Below, in pieces: positions 57,251-64,000 of a stretch of 64,000 nt of DNA (positions are counted from its first letter, which is position 1; each line of letters opens with the position of its first letter). The notes under the pieces are model-generated. The model was given only the letters and a program-made list of their open reading frames with translations, had not been told where the DNA came from and searched no databases. The stretch is from Thiohalomonas denitrificans (GTDB lineage: Bacteria; Pseudomonadota; Gammaproteobacteria; Thiohalomonadales; Thiohalomonadaceae), in assembly GCA_020725115.1 (NCBI GenBank), contig DYFR01000016.1, positions 1 through 64,000 of the forward strand, in the 5' to 3' direction. The position numbers and the translations under genes are program-made.

Positions 57251-57517
57251 CTAGCGGCGGCCGCCGCGGCCCTTGGTCTTGGGCTGCTCCTCGGTCACCT
57301 TGAGCGCCTTGCCCTTGTACTGGGTACCGTTGAGGCCGGCAATGGCGGCGCGGGTTTCGTGACCTTCCATGTCCACCAGGGCGAAACCGCGGCAATTGCC
57401 GCTGAACACATCCATCGAAATCTTCACACCGCGCACCGTGCCGAACTGGGAAAACAGCTCGCGCACATCGTCTTCACGGGTCTCCGGGGCCAGGTTGCCG
57501 ACAAACATCGTTTTCAT
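57251..57517 (-). CDS. RNA-recognition-motif (RRM) protein
   Basis: Small single-stranded RNA-binding protein, 88 aa. It has the RRM signatures RNP2 (MFVGNL, 4-9) and RNP1 (CRGFALVDM), and a short Arg/Gly-Lys tail (KTKGRGGRR). Bacterial RRM proteins are often induced by cold. It is divergent from a cspA gene. GGAGGC supports the ATG. Its targets are unknown. Confidence 0.92.
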   Translation of the reverse strand: MKTMFVGNLAPETREDDVRELFSQFGTVRGVKISMDVFSGNCRGFALVDMEGHETRAAIAGLNGTQYKGKALKVTEEQPKTKGRGGRR

Positions 57518-57947
57518 GAAAGCCTCCAGGTTGATAGTGGTGCGCACAACCGTACCGACAACGGCTGCGCCAAATCCGGACAGGGGAATGTCACGGCGGG
57601 AGCGTTCCGGGCTAACTATCCGGCGTCCCTGAATTTTTAAGTGGTTACTGACGGAACCCGTCATGTCAGCCGGGGCCGGCACACCAGGTTTTTGACGGCC
57701 ACACGGGCACCGAGAACATAAGGTGCCACGCAAACGGTGGCGACAGGCTAACACATAACCCTCCGGATTCCCCAAAGTAGCCTCAAGAATTTCTTGGCGT
57801 TCACGGAAGGAAGGAGGTATAGTGCTTCGCAGCTGCAGACTGTGGCAGCGGTAGTTTAGGTCGTTCTCCTCCGTGATACCTCCCGAACACCCGCACTTCA
57901 TGACCTGCACGCACCACCCTAATTAATTGTTTTTGAGGTAAAGAGTA
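57518..57947 (+). promoter_or_regulatory. divergent promoter region and long cspA leader
   Basis: 430 bases without a protein gene. About 100-150 bases upstream of cspA the sequence forms an inverted repeat GGAGGTAT/ATACCTCC (57813-57820 and 57876-57883), with a competing TCACGGA/TCCGTGA pair (57801-57807 and 57870-57876). Mutually exclusive stems of this kind resemble the temperature-responsive long 5' leader of E. coli cspA mRNA. The leader ends with TTGAGGTAAAGAGTA and the ATG. The promoters themselves were not identified. Confidence 0.5.
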
Positions 57948-58151
57948 ATGGCTACCGGCACTGTGAAATGGTTCAACGAGTCCAAGGGTTTCGGCTTCAT
58001 CACCCAGGATAACGGCGGCGCGGACGTATTCGTCCACTTCTCCGCCATCACTGGCTCCGGCTTCAAGACCCTGGCCGAAGGCCAGAAGGTCTCCTTCGAC
58101 CTGCAGAACGGCCCCAAGGGTCCGCAGGCGAGCAACGTCGTCGCCCAGTAA
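57948..58151 (+). CDS. cspA: cold-shock protein CspA family
   Basis: Nucleic-acid chaperone of the OB fold that melts RNA structure at low temperature. The 67-aa protein has both RNA-binding motifs, KGFGFI (RNP1, 13-18) and DVFVHFSA (RNP2, 26-33), and a standard [18 protein letters not shown] start. A long structured leader and a terminator frame it. GAGGTAAAGAG is the ribosome site. Confidence 0.97.
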   Translation: MATGTVKWFNESKGFGFITQDNGGADVFVHFSAITGSGFKTLAEGQKVSFDLQNGPKGPQASNVVAQ

Positions 58152-58180
58152 GCCAGAACCGTTTCACGTTCTGACCGAAG

Positions 58181-58206
58181 AACCCCGCCCCTGGCGGGGT
58201 TTTTCG
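58181..58206 (+). terminator. Rho-independent terminator of cspA
   Basis: AACCCCGC/GCGGGGTT stem (58181-58188 with 58194-58201) followed by TTTTCG. A weaker CAGAAC/GTTCTG stem lies just before it. Confidence 0.88.
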
Positions 58207-58232
58207 TTTTCGGGCCCAGAAATTATCAATTT

Positions 58233-58293
58233 TCCAACACTCAACGCAGAGAAAACACCGTCATCAGCTCTGCGTCTCTGCGTTAGGTGTTGG
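58233..58293. repeat. inverted repeat family B, copy 6
   Basis: CCAACACTCAACGCAGAG on the left and CTCTGCGTCTCTGCGTTAGG (58268-58287), continuing TGTTGG, on the right; short centre. Located between cspA and rsmC. The outer ends extend family B with a CAACACT/AGGTGTTG pair. Confidence 0.85.
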
Positions 58294-58307
58294 GTTGAAT
58301 CCCGGGT

Positions 58308-59330
58308 TCAGGGCATCAGCTGCGTCACGCGGAAACGGCCGTCGTCGGCCAGCGTGGTGATGCGGGCGTAATGCCGCCGCGCCACCTTCTCGATCGGAAG
58401 AAACGCATTGGTGACGAACAGCGCCTGGCCACCTTGGGCTGTCAGGCGGCGCGCGGCGGCGACGAAACGTTCGGTGAGGTCGTACTCGACACCGAAGCCC
58501 TGATGGAAGGGCGGATTGCACAGCACCAGGTCAAACACCCCCTCGATGCCCGTGCCGCAGTCGGCGGCGCACACCTCCCCCGCGACACCGTGGGCGGCAA
58601 AGTTGGCGCAGCAGGCCAGTACCGCGGCGGCATTGTTGTCGCTGGCCACCACCTGCTGCGGCTGCAGCTTCAGCCAGGCCTGCACCGACAGATAGCCATA
58701 ACCGCAGCCGAGGTCGCACACCCGTTGCGGCGCACAATCCGGCAGATGCGCCACCAGCAATGCACTGCCCGCATCCACCTTGTCCCAGCCGTACAGCCCC
58801 GGCTTGGTGAGATAGCGCAGCGTGCCGTCCTCGATGACCGGGCGCAGCCGCGGGTAGTCGCGATCATCCAGTGCCGCGCCGACGGCAGCGCCGCGCTGCA
58901 CCACCGCCAGATACTGATGGCCCATCTTCCTGAATTCGAGCGCACCGCCCAGCCGCTCCGCCGCATGCTTTGCATAGGTCTTGATGCCCTGCTGCTTGGC
59001 GCCGGACAGCAGCAGCCGGCCGCCGGGGGCGAGCCGCTCGGCGGCGGCGTTGATGACGTGGTGCACCACCGGCTTTTCCTTGGCGACGCGAAAGAAGATC
59101 GCCTCCAGGCTGCCGGCCGGCCAGGGCGCGAAATCGAAGTCGGAAAACTGCGCCGCCCAGCCGGCGGCGCGCATCTCATCGCTCACGTCGACGCGGTTGG
59201 ACAGCACCGCCACCGCCGCATTGGGCGCCGGCATGCCGGCGCCGCCGTGCTCACCCAGCACCCACAGGGCGGGCGCCCGCTGGGCGTGGATCAGGGGCAG
59301 CAACAGCGCGAGGGCTCCGTCCTGATTCAT
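58308..59330 (-). CDS. rsmC: 16S rRNA guanine-N2 methyltransferase, RsmC/RlmG family
   Basis: SAM-dependent methyltransferase of rRNA guanine; length (340 aa) fits RsmC (16S G1207) better than the longer RlmG. It has two methyltransferase-like halves, with the active C-terminal one carrying motif I VCDLGCGYGYLS (204-215) and the catalytic NPPF (272-275). The YGWDKVDAGSALL segment (180-192) precedes it. The start ATG overlaps the rsuA stop (59330-59327). Confidence 0.9.
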   Translation of the reverse strand: MNQDGALALLLPLIHAQRAPALWVLGEHGGAGMPAPNAAVAVLSNRVDVSDEMRAAGWAAQFSDFDFAPWPAGSLEAIFFRVAKEKPVVHHVINAAAERLAPGGRLLLSGAKQQGIKTYAKHAAERLGGALEFRKMGHQYLAVVQRGAAVGAALDDRDYPRLRPVIEDGTLRYLTKPGLYGWDKVDAGSALLVAHLPDCAPQRVCDLGCGYGYLSVQAWLKLQPQQVVASDNNAAAVLACCANFAAHGVAGEVCAADCGTGIEGVFDLVLCNPPFHQGFGVEYDLTERFVAAARRLTAQGGQALFVTNAFLPIEKVARRHYARITTLADDGRFRVTQLMP

Positions 59331-60019
59331 CGCAGCGCCTCCACTTCATCCGCGCGCAAGGCACGATATTCCCCCGGCGCCAGCGCCGGATCAAGGACGA
59401 CACCGCCGATGGCCTCGCGGTGCAGCGCGATCACGCGATTGCCCAGGGCGGCAAACATGCGCTTGACCTGGTGATAGCGCCCCTCGTGCAGGGTCACGCG
59501 CGCCTCGGTCGGCGCCAGGATCTCCAGCCGCGCCGGCAGCGTCGGCCGATCCTCGCCGTTGAGCATCAGACCGGCGGCGAAGCGCGCCACCGCCTCCGGC
59601 GCCAGCGGCTCGGCCAGGGTGGCGCGGTAGACCTTGTCGCGGTGGCGGCGCGGCGCGGTGATGCCATGGGACCAGGCGCCGTCGTCGGTGAGCAGCACCA
59701 GGCCGGTGGTATCGCGGTCGAGGCGCCCCACCGGATGCAGCAGTTCACGGCGCGGCTCCTCCAGCAGACCGAGCACCGTGACATGGCCGCCGTCGCTGGT
59801 GGAGCACACCACGTCCAGGGGCTTGTGGAGCATGAAATAGCGCGGCCCGGGCAGGGCCAGCGGCCGCCCCTCCAGCTCGACGCGGCTGCCGGCCGGCACA
59901 TGCAGGTCGGCCGCCTTGACCACCCTGCCGTCGATCGACACGGCGCCGCGCCGCAGCAGCGTACGTACCGCCGCCCGCGATACGCCGGCCGCCTGGCTCA
60001 CGTAGCGGTCCAGCCGCAT
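59327..60019 (-). CDS. rsuA: 16S rRNA pseudouridine synthase RsuA
   Basis: Converts U516 of 16S rRNA to pseudouridine. The 230-aa protein has an N-terminal S4 RNA-binding domain (1-50) and the catalytic aspartate D101 in GRLDRDTTGL, plus the RYHQVKRMFAALGN segment. The ATG at 60019 has GGAAGG upstream. It overlaps rsmC by the ATGA quartet, so both rRNA-modifying enzymes are translationally coupled. Confidence 0.93.
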   Translation of the reverse strand: MRLDRYVSQAAGVSRAAVRTLLRRGAVSIDGRVVKAADLHVPAGSRVELEGRPLALPGPRYFMLHKPLDVVCSTSDGGHVTVLGLLEEPRRELLHPVGRLDRDTTGLVLLTDDGAWSHGITAPRRHRDKVYRATLAEPLAPEAVARFAAGLMLNGEDRPTLPARLEILAPTEARVTLHEGRYHQVKRMFAALGNRVIALHREAIGGVVLDPALAPGEYRALRADEVEALR

Positions 60020-60168
60020 GTTGCCTTCCGTTTTCAAGCAGATTTCCCGCACTGTCCAAAAAATCGCGGCATTCTAGCACCCTTAAAACTTGATTATCCG
60101 ACTCAACATTTCTATAGCTTTAGTAGCCTTACCCCACCCTGAGGCGCGCAACGCGCCGGGAGGTCGTC

Positions 60169-60678
60169 ATGAACCGCCGTCTCTACTTCCTGTTTCCCAA
60201 TCCGCTGCATGCCCGCCACGCGGTGGACACCCTGCTCGACGGCGCCGGCGTCGACGCCCGCCACATCCACGCCATCGCCCGCAACGAGGTACGCATCGAC
60301 CGCCTGCCCCATTCCACCCGACAGCAGAAAAACGATCTCGCGGCGCGGCTGGAATGGCTGCTGTGGAGCGGCAACCTGCTGCTGTTCGGCATCGCCCTGC
60401 TGGTGTTCATCGCCGCCCTGGTGGAAGGCACCACCGGCTGGGCCGTGGCGGCGGTGCTGGTGATGGCGCTGACCTTTCTCGGTGGCTTCCTGTTCACCAC
60501 CTACGTGCCCCACGTCCACCTGAGCGAGTTCCGCGAGGCCCTGGCCCACGGCGAGATCCTGCTGATGATCGACGTGCCAACCGACAAGGTGAAGGCGGTG
60601 GAGGACTATGTTCATCGCCACTACCCTGAGGCGGTACCCGGCGGAGCCAGCTGGAACGTGGGGGCCTTCGGGCTCTAG
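60169..60678 (+). CDS. two-helix membrane protein, unknown function
   Basis: The 169-aa protein has an N-terminal cytoplasmic part (about 1-60, FLFPNPLHARHAVDTLLDGAGV), two membrane helices (about 66-85 and 90-112) and a C-terminal part (HVHLSEFREALAHGEILLMIDVPTDK) that resembles the regulatory part of membrane proteins with a DUF1269-like fold. The initial segment looks like a ferredoxin-like beta-alpha repeat. GGGAGG before the ATG. No function is proposed. The reductase gene follows after 9 bases. Confidence 0.72.
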   Translation: MNRRLYFLFPNPLHARHAVDTLLDGAGVDARHIHAIARNEVRIDRLPHSTRQQKNDLAARLEWLLWSGNLLLFGIALLVFIAALVEGTTGWAVAAVLVMALTFLGGFLFTTYVPHVHLSEFREALAHGEILLMIDVPTDKVKAVEDYVHRHYPEAVPGGASWNVGAFGL

Positions 60679-60687
60679 GAGACAGCC

Positions 60688-61353
60688 ATGGACTACAAGA
60701 TTGAACTGCTGCTCAACGAATTCGTCACCCACGACGTCAGGCGACTCGTCCTCAGCCGCCCCAGGGGCTTCGACTTCGTGCCCGGCCAGGGCGTGGAACT
60801 GGCCATCGACACGCCGGAGTGGCGCGAGCAGGGCCGCCCCTTCACCCCGACCTCGCTGCCCGGTGACGGCGTACTGGAGTTCACCATCAAGGGCTATCCG
60901 GAACACCACGGCGTCACCGAACAGCTGCACCTGCTGCGCCCCGGCAGCAAACTGCTGATGAGCAAACCCTTCGGTGCCATCCGCTATCAGGGCCCCGGCA
61001 CCTTCATCGCCGCCGGTGCCGGCATCACGCCGTTCATGGCCATCCTGCGTATGCTCGCCGCCGAGGGCCGCCTGGATGGGCACCGCCTGATCTTCAGCAA
61101 CAAGACCCCGGCCGACATCATCTGCGGCCAGGAACTGCACGGCTATCTGGGCGAGCGCAGCCAGCTGCTGTGCAGCCGCGCCACCGACTGCAACTGCCGC
61201 GGCGGCCGTCTGGACTTCGACTTCCTGCGCAGCAACATCGACGACTTCAGCCAGCGCTTCTACGTCTGCGGCCCGCCGCCCTTCGTCAACTCCATCAACG
61301 CCGCCCTCATCGAACTGGGCGCCGTGCCCGACGGACTGGTATTCGAGAAGTAA
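60688..61353 (+). CDS. FAD/NAD(P)-binding oxidoreductase, ferredoxin-NADP reductase fold
   Basis: Flavoprotein of 221 aa with an FAD-binding barrel (about 1-95, GRPFTPTSLPGDG as the RxYS-T-like motif) and a nucleotide-binding domain (about 100-221, FIAAGAGITPFMAILRML and the FYVCGPPPFVNSI motif). It lacks an iron-sulfur domain, so it needs a separate acceptor. A CNC motif (TDCNCRGGRL) near 170 is unusual. Co-transcribed with the upstream membrane protein (9-base gap). Confidence 0.88.
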   Translation: MDYKIELLLNEFVTHDVRRLVLSRPRGFDFVPGQGVELAIDTPEWREQGRPFTPTSLPGDGVLEFTIKGYPEHHGVTEQLHLLRPGSKLLMSKPFGAIRYQGPGTFIAAGAGITPFMAILRMLAAEGRLDGHRLIFSNKTPADIICGQELHGYLGERSQLLCSRATDCNCRGGRLDFDFLRSNIDDFSQRFYVCGPPPFVNSINAALIELGAVPDGLVFEK

Positions 61354-61474
61354 CCGTACTTGAGTCCATCCCCATACCAGCGGGAAGGCCGGGAGGGGGC
61401 GCCTTGAGCTGGATCAGTCAGAAGGCGCGAGGGCCGTGCTATGGTGGCGGCACCCAATACGATCCGCCGCCATC

Positions 61475-62632
61475 ATGCCCCTGGCCCCCATCGCCCTCTG
61501 CCTCTACCTGCTGATGCTGCCGGTCACCGGCATGGTGCCGGTACTGCGTGAACTCACCGGCGGCCGCTATCCGCACCTGTCCGACTTCGAGCAGCACCTG
61601 TTCATGTCCGCCAACATGGTGGGCGCGCTGCTGTTCGTGCCGCTGGCGGGGCTGCTGTCGGATCTGTGGCGGCGGCGCAAGGTGATCATCGTCGCCGCCC
61701 TGGCGGTGAATGCCTTTTCCCTGCTGATGCTCATGCAGGACTGGAGCTACGGCGTGTACCTGCTGTGGCGTTTCATCGAGGGCTGCGCCCACATCACCGC
61801 CCTCAGCCTGCTCATGGCGCTGGCGGCGGATCAGGTGCGCGAGCGCGGCAGCGGCGCGGTGATGGGCCTGGTGGGTGCCGCCATCAGCCTGGGCGTCGCC
61901 AGCGGCGCGCCGCTGGGCGGGCTCATCGGCCGCCACGGCGGCGGCGAGGCGGTGCTCACCTGGGGTTTCGTCCTGCTCGCCCTGCTCACTCCCTTCGCCG
62001 CCCTCGCCCTGCGCGAACGTGCGGCGCAGCACGATCACGGCGGCCTCCACGCCCTGCTGCGCGCCCTGCCGCAAAACCGCGGCCTGCTGCTGCCCTATGC
62101 CTTCGCCTTCGTCGATCGCCTCACCGTGGGCTTCATCGTCTCCACCCTGTCGCTGTACCTGGCCACGGTGATCGGCCTGGACGCCGGCCGCATCGGCCTG
62201 GTGATGGCCCTGTTCCTGCTCCCCTTCTCCCTGCTCACCTGGCCCGCCGGCCTGCTGTCGCGGCGCTGGAATCCGCTGTGGATGATGCTGGCCGGCAGCG
62301 CCGCCTACGGTCTCACCCTCGCCGCCATCGGCTACGCCGACGCTGCCCACATCCCCTGGCTGATGTTCCTCGGCGGCATCACGGCCTCGCTGATGTACGC
62401 CCCCTCCCTGGTGCTGGTGGCCGAACGCTCGCGTCCCGAGCACAAGGCCCTGGCCATGAGCGGCTTCAACTTCGCCGGCTCCCTCGGCTTCGTCCTCGGC
62501 CCCTTGAGCGGCGGCGCCCTGGTGGCCCTGTTCGGTGCCTACCCGCCCGCCTTCCTCATCGTCGGCGGGCTGGAAATCCTCTGCGTCCTGCTGTTCCTCC
62601 CCCTGGCCCTGCGGCAACGGCCGAAAAAATGA
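61475..62632 (+). CDS. major facilitator superfamily transporter
   Basis: The 385-aa protein has about twelve membrane helices, the MFS motif A-like loop PLAGLLSDLWRRRKVI (about 60-75) and a second pseudo-repeat. The motif RPEHKALAMSGFNFAGSLGFVLG follows the tenth helix. The substrate cannot be predicted. The ATG at 61475 is preferred; an ATG at 61436 would add 13 hydrophilic residues. Confidence 0.88.
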   Translation: MPLAPIALCLYLLMLPVTGMVPVLRELTGGRYPHLSDFEQHLFMSANMVGALLFVPLAGLLSDLWRRRKVIIVAALAVNAFSLLMLMQDWSYGVYLLWRFIEGCAHITALSLLMALAADQVRERGSGAVMGLVGAAISLGVASGAPLGGLIGRHGGGEAVLTWGFVLLALLTPFAALALRERAAQHDHGGLHALLRALPQNRGLLLPYAFAFVDRLTVGFIVSTLSLYLATVIGLDAGRIGLVMALFLLPFSLLTWPAGLLSRRWNPLWMMLAGSAAYGLTLAAIGYADAAHIPWLMFLGGITASLMYAPSLVLVAERSRPEHKALAMSGFNFAGSLGFVLGPLSGGALVALFGAYPPAFLIVGGLEILCVLLFLPLALRQRPKK

Positions 62633-62784
62633 GCTGACCGGCCCGCATTTCTCACCATCACGCGAAGCTCAAAGTGCCGAGGTGCCACTGTGATGGCAAG
62701 AAATGCGGACTCACCTATTGACAGCGCCACCGCTTTGCCGAAAATGCGCGACATTACAATCCCGATCCCAAACCGAGAGAGAAA

Positions 62785-63183
62785 ATGTCCGACAACACCC
62801 TGTGGTACGGCTACCTCGATGCCGGCGAACGCAGCTCCGCCGTGGCCATGGACAACCGCCTCAGCACCGGCGACCCCACCACCGTCTATCTGTTCAACCT
62901 GCAGCGCAATGAAATCATCGAATACAAGCGCGCCATCGTCGAGCCGAAGCTGCGCGAACTGAAGGGCAAGGAACAGGAACTGGAAACCGAGCTGAAGAGT
63001 GCCTACCGCAAGGCCCGCAACGGCTTCACCCCGCGCGGCGCCAAGATCGCCAGCATCCCGGAGAAGGGCCGGGCCGCCGCCCCGGCCAAGGCTGCCGCCG
63101 TCACCACCGATTTCGGCGCTGACGATTACGATGAAGAGGCCTTCGTCGACGAGGCCGGCGACGACGAAGACGACAGCGAATAA
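62785..63183 (+). CDS. conserved acidic-tail protein, unknown function
   Basis: The 132-aa protein has a conserved-looking N-terminus (DNTLWYGYLDAGERSSAV, then TVYLFNLQRNEIIEYKRAIVE in part), a helical coiled-coil region (about 52-80), an Ala/Pro linker and a very acidic C-terminus (about 110-132). The acidic tail suggests interaction with a basic partner. I do not recognise the family. GAGAGAAA precedes the ATG. Confidence 0.68.
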   Translation: MSDNTLWYGYLDAGERSSAVAMDNRLSTGDPTTVYLFNLQRNEIIEYKRAIVEPKLRELKGKEQELETELKSAYRKARNGFTPRGAKIASIPEKGRAAAPAKAAAVTTDFGADDYDEEAFVDEAGDDEDDSE

Positions 63184-63429
63184 GGCACACCGTGCGCCTG
63201 CATTGGCACACGCGCACACCCCCACACCTCGGCAAGACTCGCGCGGAGCAGGTCAAACCACGACCTGCTCCCTCACCGCAGCGCACATCAACCCGCACTA
63301 TTGATCCAGCGCCCCTTTTGCGCGTTAATCAAACCCGCACAACGCCGGATTTTCCTCACTGATGGTGACAGGCCGAATCGGTTTGTTGCCGATATGGTCG
63401 ATTAAACAGAACCCGAAAAGGACTTCCCC
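63184..63429. other. intergenic region with one hairpin
   Basis: No gene is seen. It contains a perfect GGAGCAGGTC/GACCTGCTCC stem (63245-63254 with 63262-63271) without a T run, so it is not a standard terminator. Confidence 0.5.
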
Positions 63430-63786
63430 ATGCCCCACTACACCGCCTCCTGCCACTGCGGCAAAACAAGGTTCTCCTTCGACTGCCCGCCCATTACCAA
63501 AGGCCTGCGCTGCAACTGCTCCATCTGCGCGCGCAAGGGCGCGATGATGTCGCCCGAGCCGATTCCGCCGGAGTTGTTCCGCATCGATGCAGAGGATGCT
63601 GCGCTGGGGCTATACCAGTTCGGCGCCGGGACGGCGAAACATTACTTCTGCAAACACTGCGGCATCTATACCTTCCACGAAACCGCGCGCAAGATCGGCC
63701 ACTTCCGTGCCAACCTCGGCTGTGTCGACGGCGTGGATACCTTCGCGCTGGAGGCAGAGGTGTTCGACGGCAAGCACTTGCTCTAA
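63430..63786 (+). CDS. GFA-family (CENP-V/glutathione-dependent formaldehyde-activating) protein
   Basis: Small zinc protein of 118 aa with the GFA cysteine pattern: C8/C10 (ASCHCGKTRF), C28/C30/C33 (RCNCSICARKG) and C74/C77 (YFCKHCGIY). Family members may activate glutathione adducts of formaldehyde or bind other substrates; function here is not proven. Well-formed reading frame with family-typical length. Confidence 0.92.
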   Translation: MPHYTASCHCGKTRFSFDCPPITKGLRCNCSICARKGAMMSPEPIPPELFRIDAEDAALGLYQFGAGTAKHYFCKHCGIYTFHETARKIGHFRANLGCVDGVDTFALEAEVFDGKHLL

Positions 63787-63790
63787 ATAG

Positions 63791-63900
63791 GTGTTCCGAA
63801 TTTGTAACCAGGCATAGGGCGCCCCATGGGCGCCGTGCTGCGGCGGGCACGGCCCGCCCTATGACACACCGAAGACAAGGTGGATACCAATTCGGAACAC
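63791..63900. repeat. 110-base element with 12-base terminal inverted repeats
   Basis: Ends GTGTTCCGAATT (63791-63802) and AATTCGGAACAC (63889-63900) are perfectly complementary. Inside lie nested palindromes (CATAGGGCG with CGCCCTATG). Resembles a small non-autonomous mobile element (MITE). No coding sequence inside. Confidence 0.7.
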
Positions 63901-63909
63901 TTATTTAGC

Positions 63910-63965
63910 GGGCAGGGGGATAAGTTCAGCAGGGTGGATGCGTTGCGCTTATCCACCCTGCGACA
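63910..63965. repeat. GGATAAG.../ATCCACC palindrome, second copy
   Basis: GCAGGGTGGAT (63929-63939) pairs with ATCCACCCTGC (63951-63961) around TTGCGCTT. Similar to the GGATAAGCGCAGCGCATCCA palindrome at 44510-44529. It is a small interspersed palindrome at the right edge of the window. Confidence 0.7.
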
Positions 63966-64000
63966 GATGGGTATGTATTGCCCCGAAAGTCCGGTTGGGT

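Overview
The window is a piece of a GC-rich gammaproteobacterial chromosome. The evidence is the gammaproteobacterial-type 16S rRNA 5' end and rrn leader, a MutH mismatch endonuclease, RsuA/RsmC, ErpA, AnmK/Mpl cell-wall recycling, a Fur box of enteric type, and a gene order (argC, small coiled-coil membrane protein, bactofilin, erpA, anmK, M23 peptidase, tyrS, 16S rRNA) that I remember from Pseudomonas aeruginosa. Here a citrate synthase gene sits inside that order. The genus cannot be fixed from the window; a purple-sulfur or sulfur-oxidiser relative is only a guess.

Layout. 1-1000: 5' end of a 16S rRNA gene reading off the left edge, preceded by a boxA site and five tandem near-identical rRNA promoters. 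1-9 kb: the housekeeping block above. 9-18.3 kb: a TlpA-type thiol protein with a HemJ-like membrane protein; a di-haem cytochrome c peroxidase behind an FNR-like box; then a minus-strand iron-uptake cluster (tonB, exbB, exbD, two TonB-dependent receptors, a TlpA-like protein) behind a Fur box. 18-31.5 kb: class II aldolase, thiD, a metal-binding HMA protein, thiE, katG, a hipBA toxin-antitoxin pair, hemL, a glyoxalase-II-like hydrolase, a hybrid histidine kinase, an Ala/Lys-rich DUF2934 protein and metY. 31.5-45 kb: a DedA/PAP2-like/LssY fusion, LON-domain protein, ubiX, mpl, RNase D, cardiolipin synthase, phosphodiesterase, a DksA/TraR-type zinc protein, moaE, moaD, moaC, wrbA, a nitroreductase and mutH. 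45-64 kb: hydrolase, NYN/OST-HTH protein, cupin, a small lipoprotein, a cNMP-gated MscS channel, glutaredoxin, a four-gene operon with a GspE/PilB-type ATPase and a signal-peptide-bearing methyltransferase, recQ, an RRM protein divergent from cspA, rsmC-rsuA, a flavin reductase, an MFS transporter and a GFA-family protein.

Two features set the window apart. First, intergenic spaces are occupied by several families of imperfect inverted repeats (called A, B, C and others below). Some copies run into neighbouring genes and supply their last codons and stop. Second, there are small loci that a length cutoff near 60 residues would miss: a 59-aa four-cysteine protein behind the GspE-like ATPase, a 59-aa membrane protein behind moaC, and a candidate small RNA near 55.7 kb.

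Functional links. tonB-exbBD plus the receptors form a complete iron-responsive outer-membrane uptake unit. TlpA-like proteins, cytochrome c peroxidase, KatG and glutaredoxin point to attention to redox and peroxide stress. moaCDE serve molybdopterin synthesis, thiD/thiE thiamine synthesis, hemL (and perhaps HemJ) haem synthesis, and anmK/mpl recycling of cell-wall muropeptides. No tRNA, CRISPR array, phage or intact insertion sequence was recognised.
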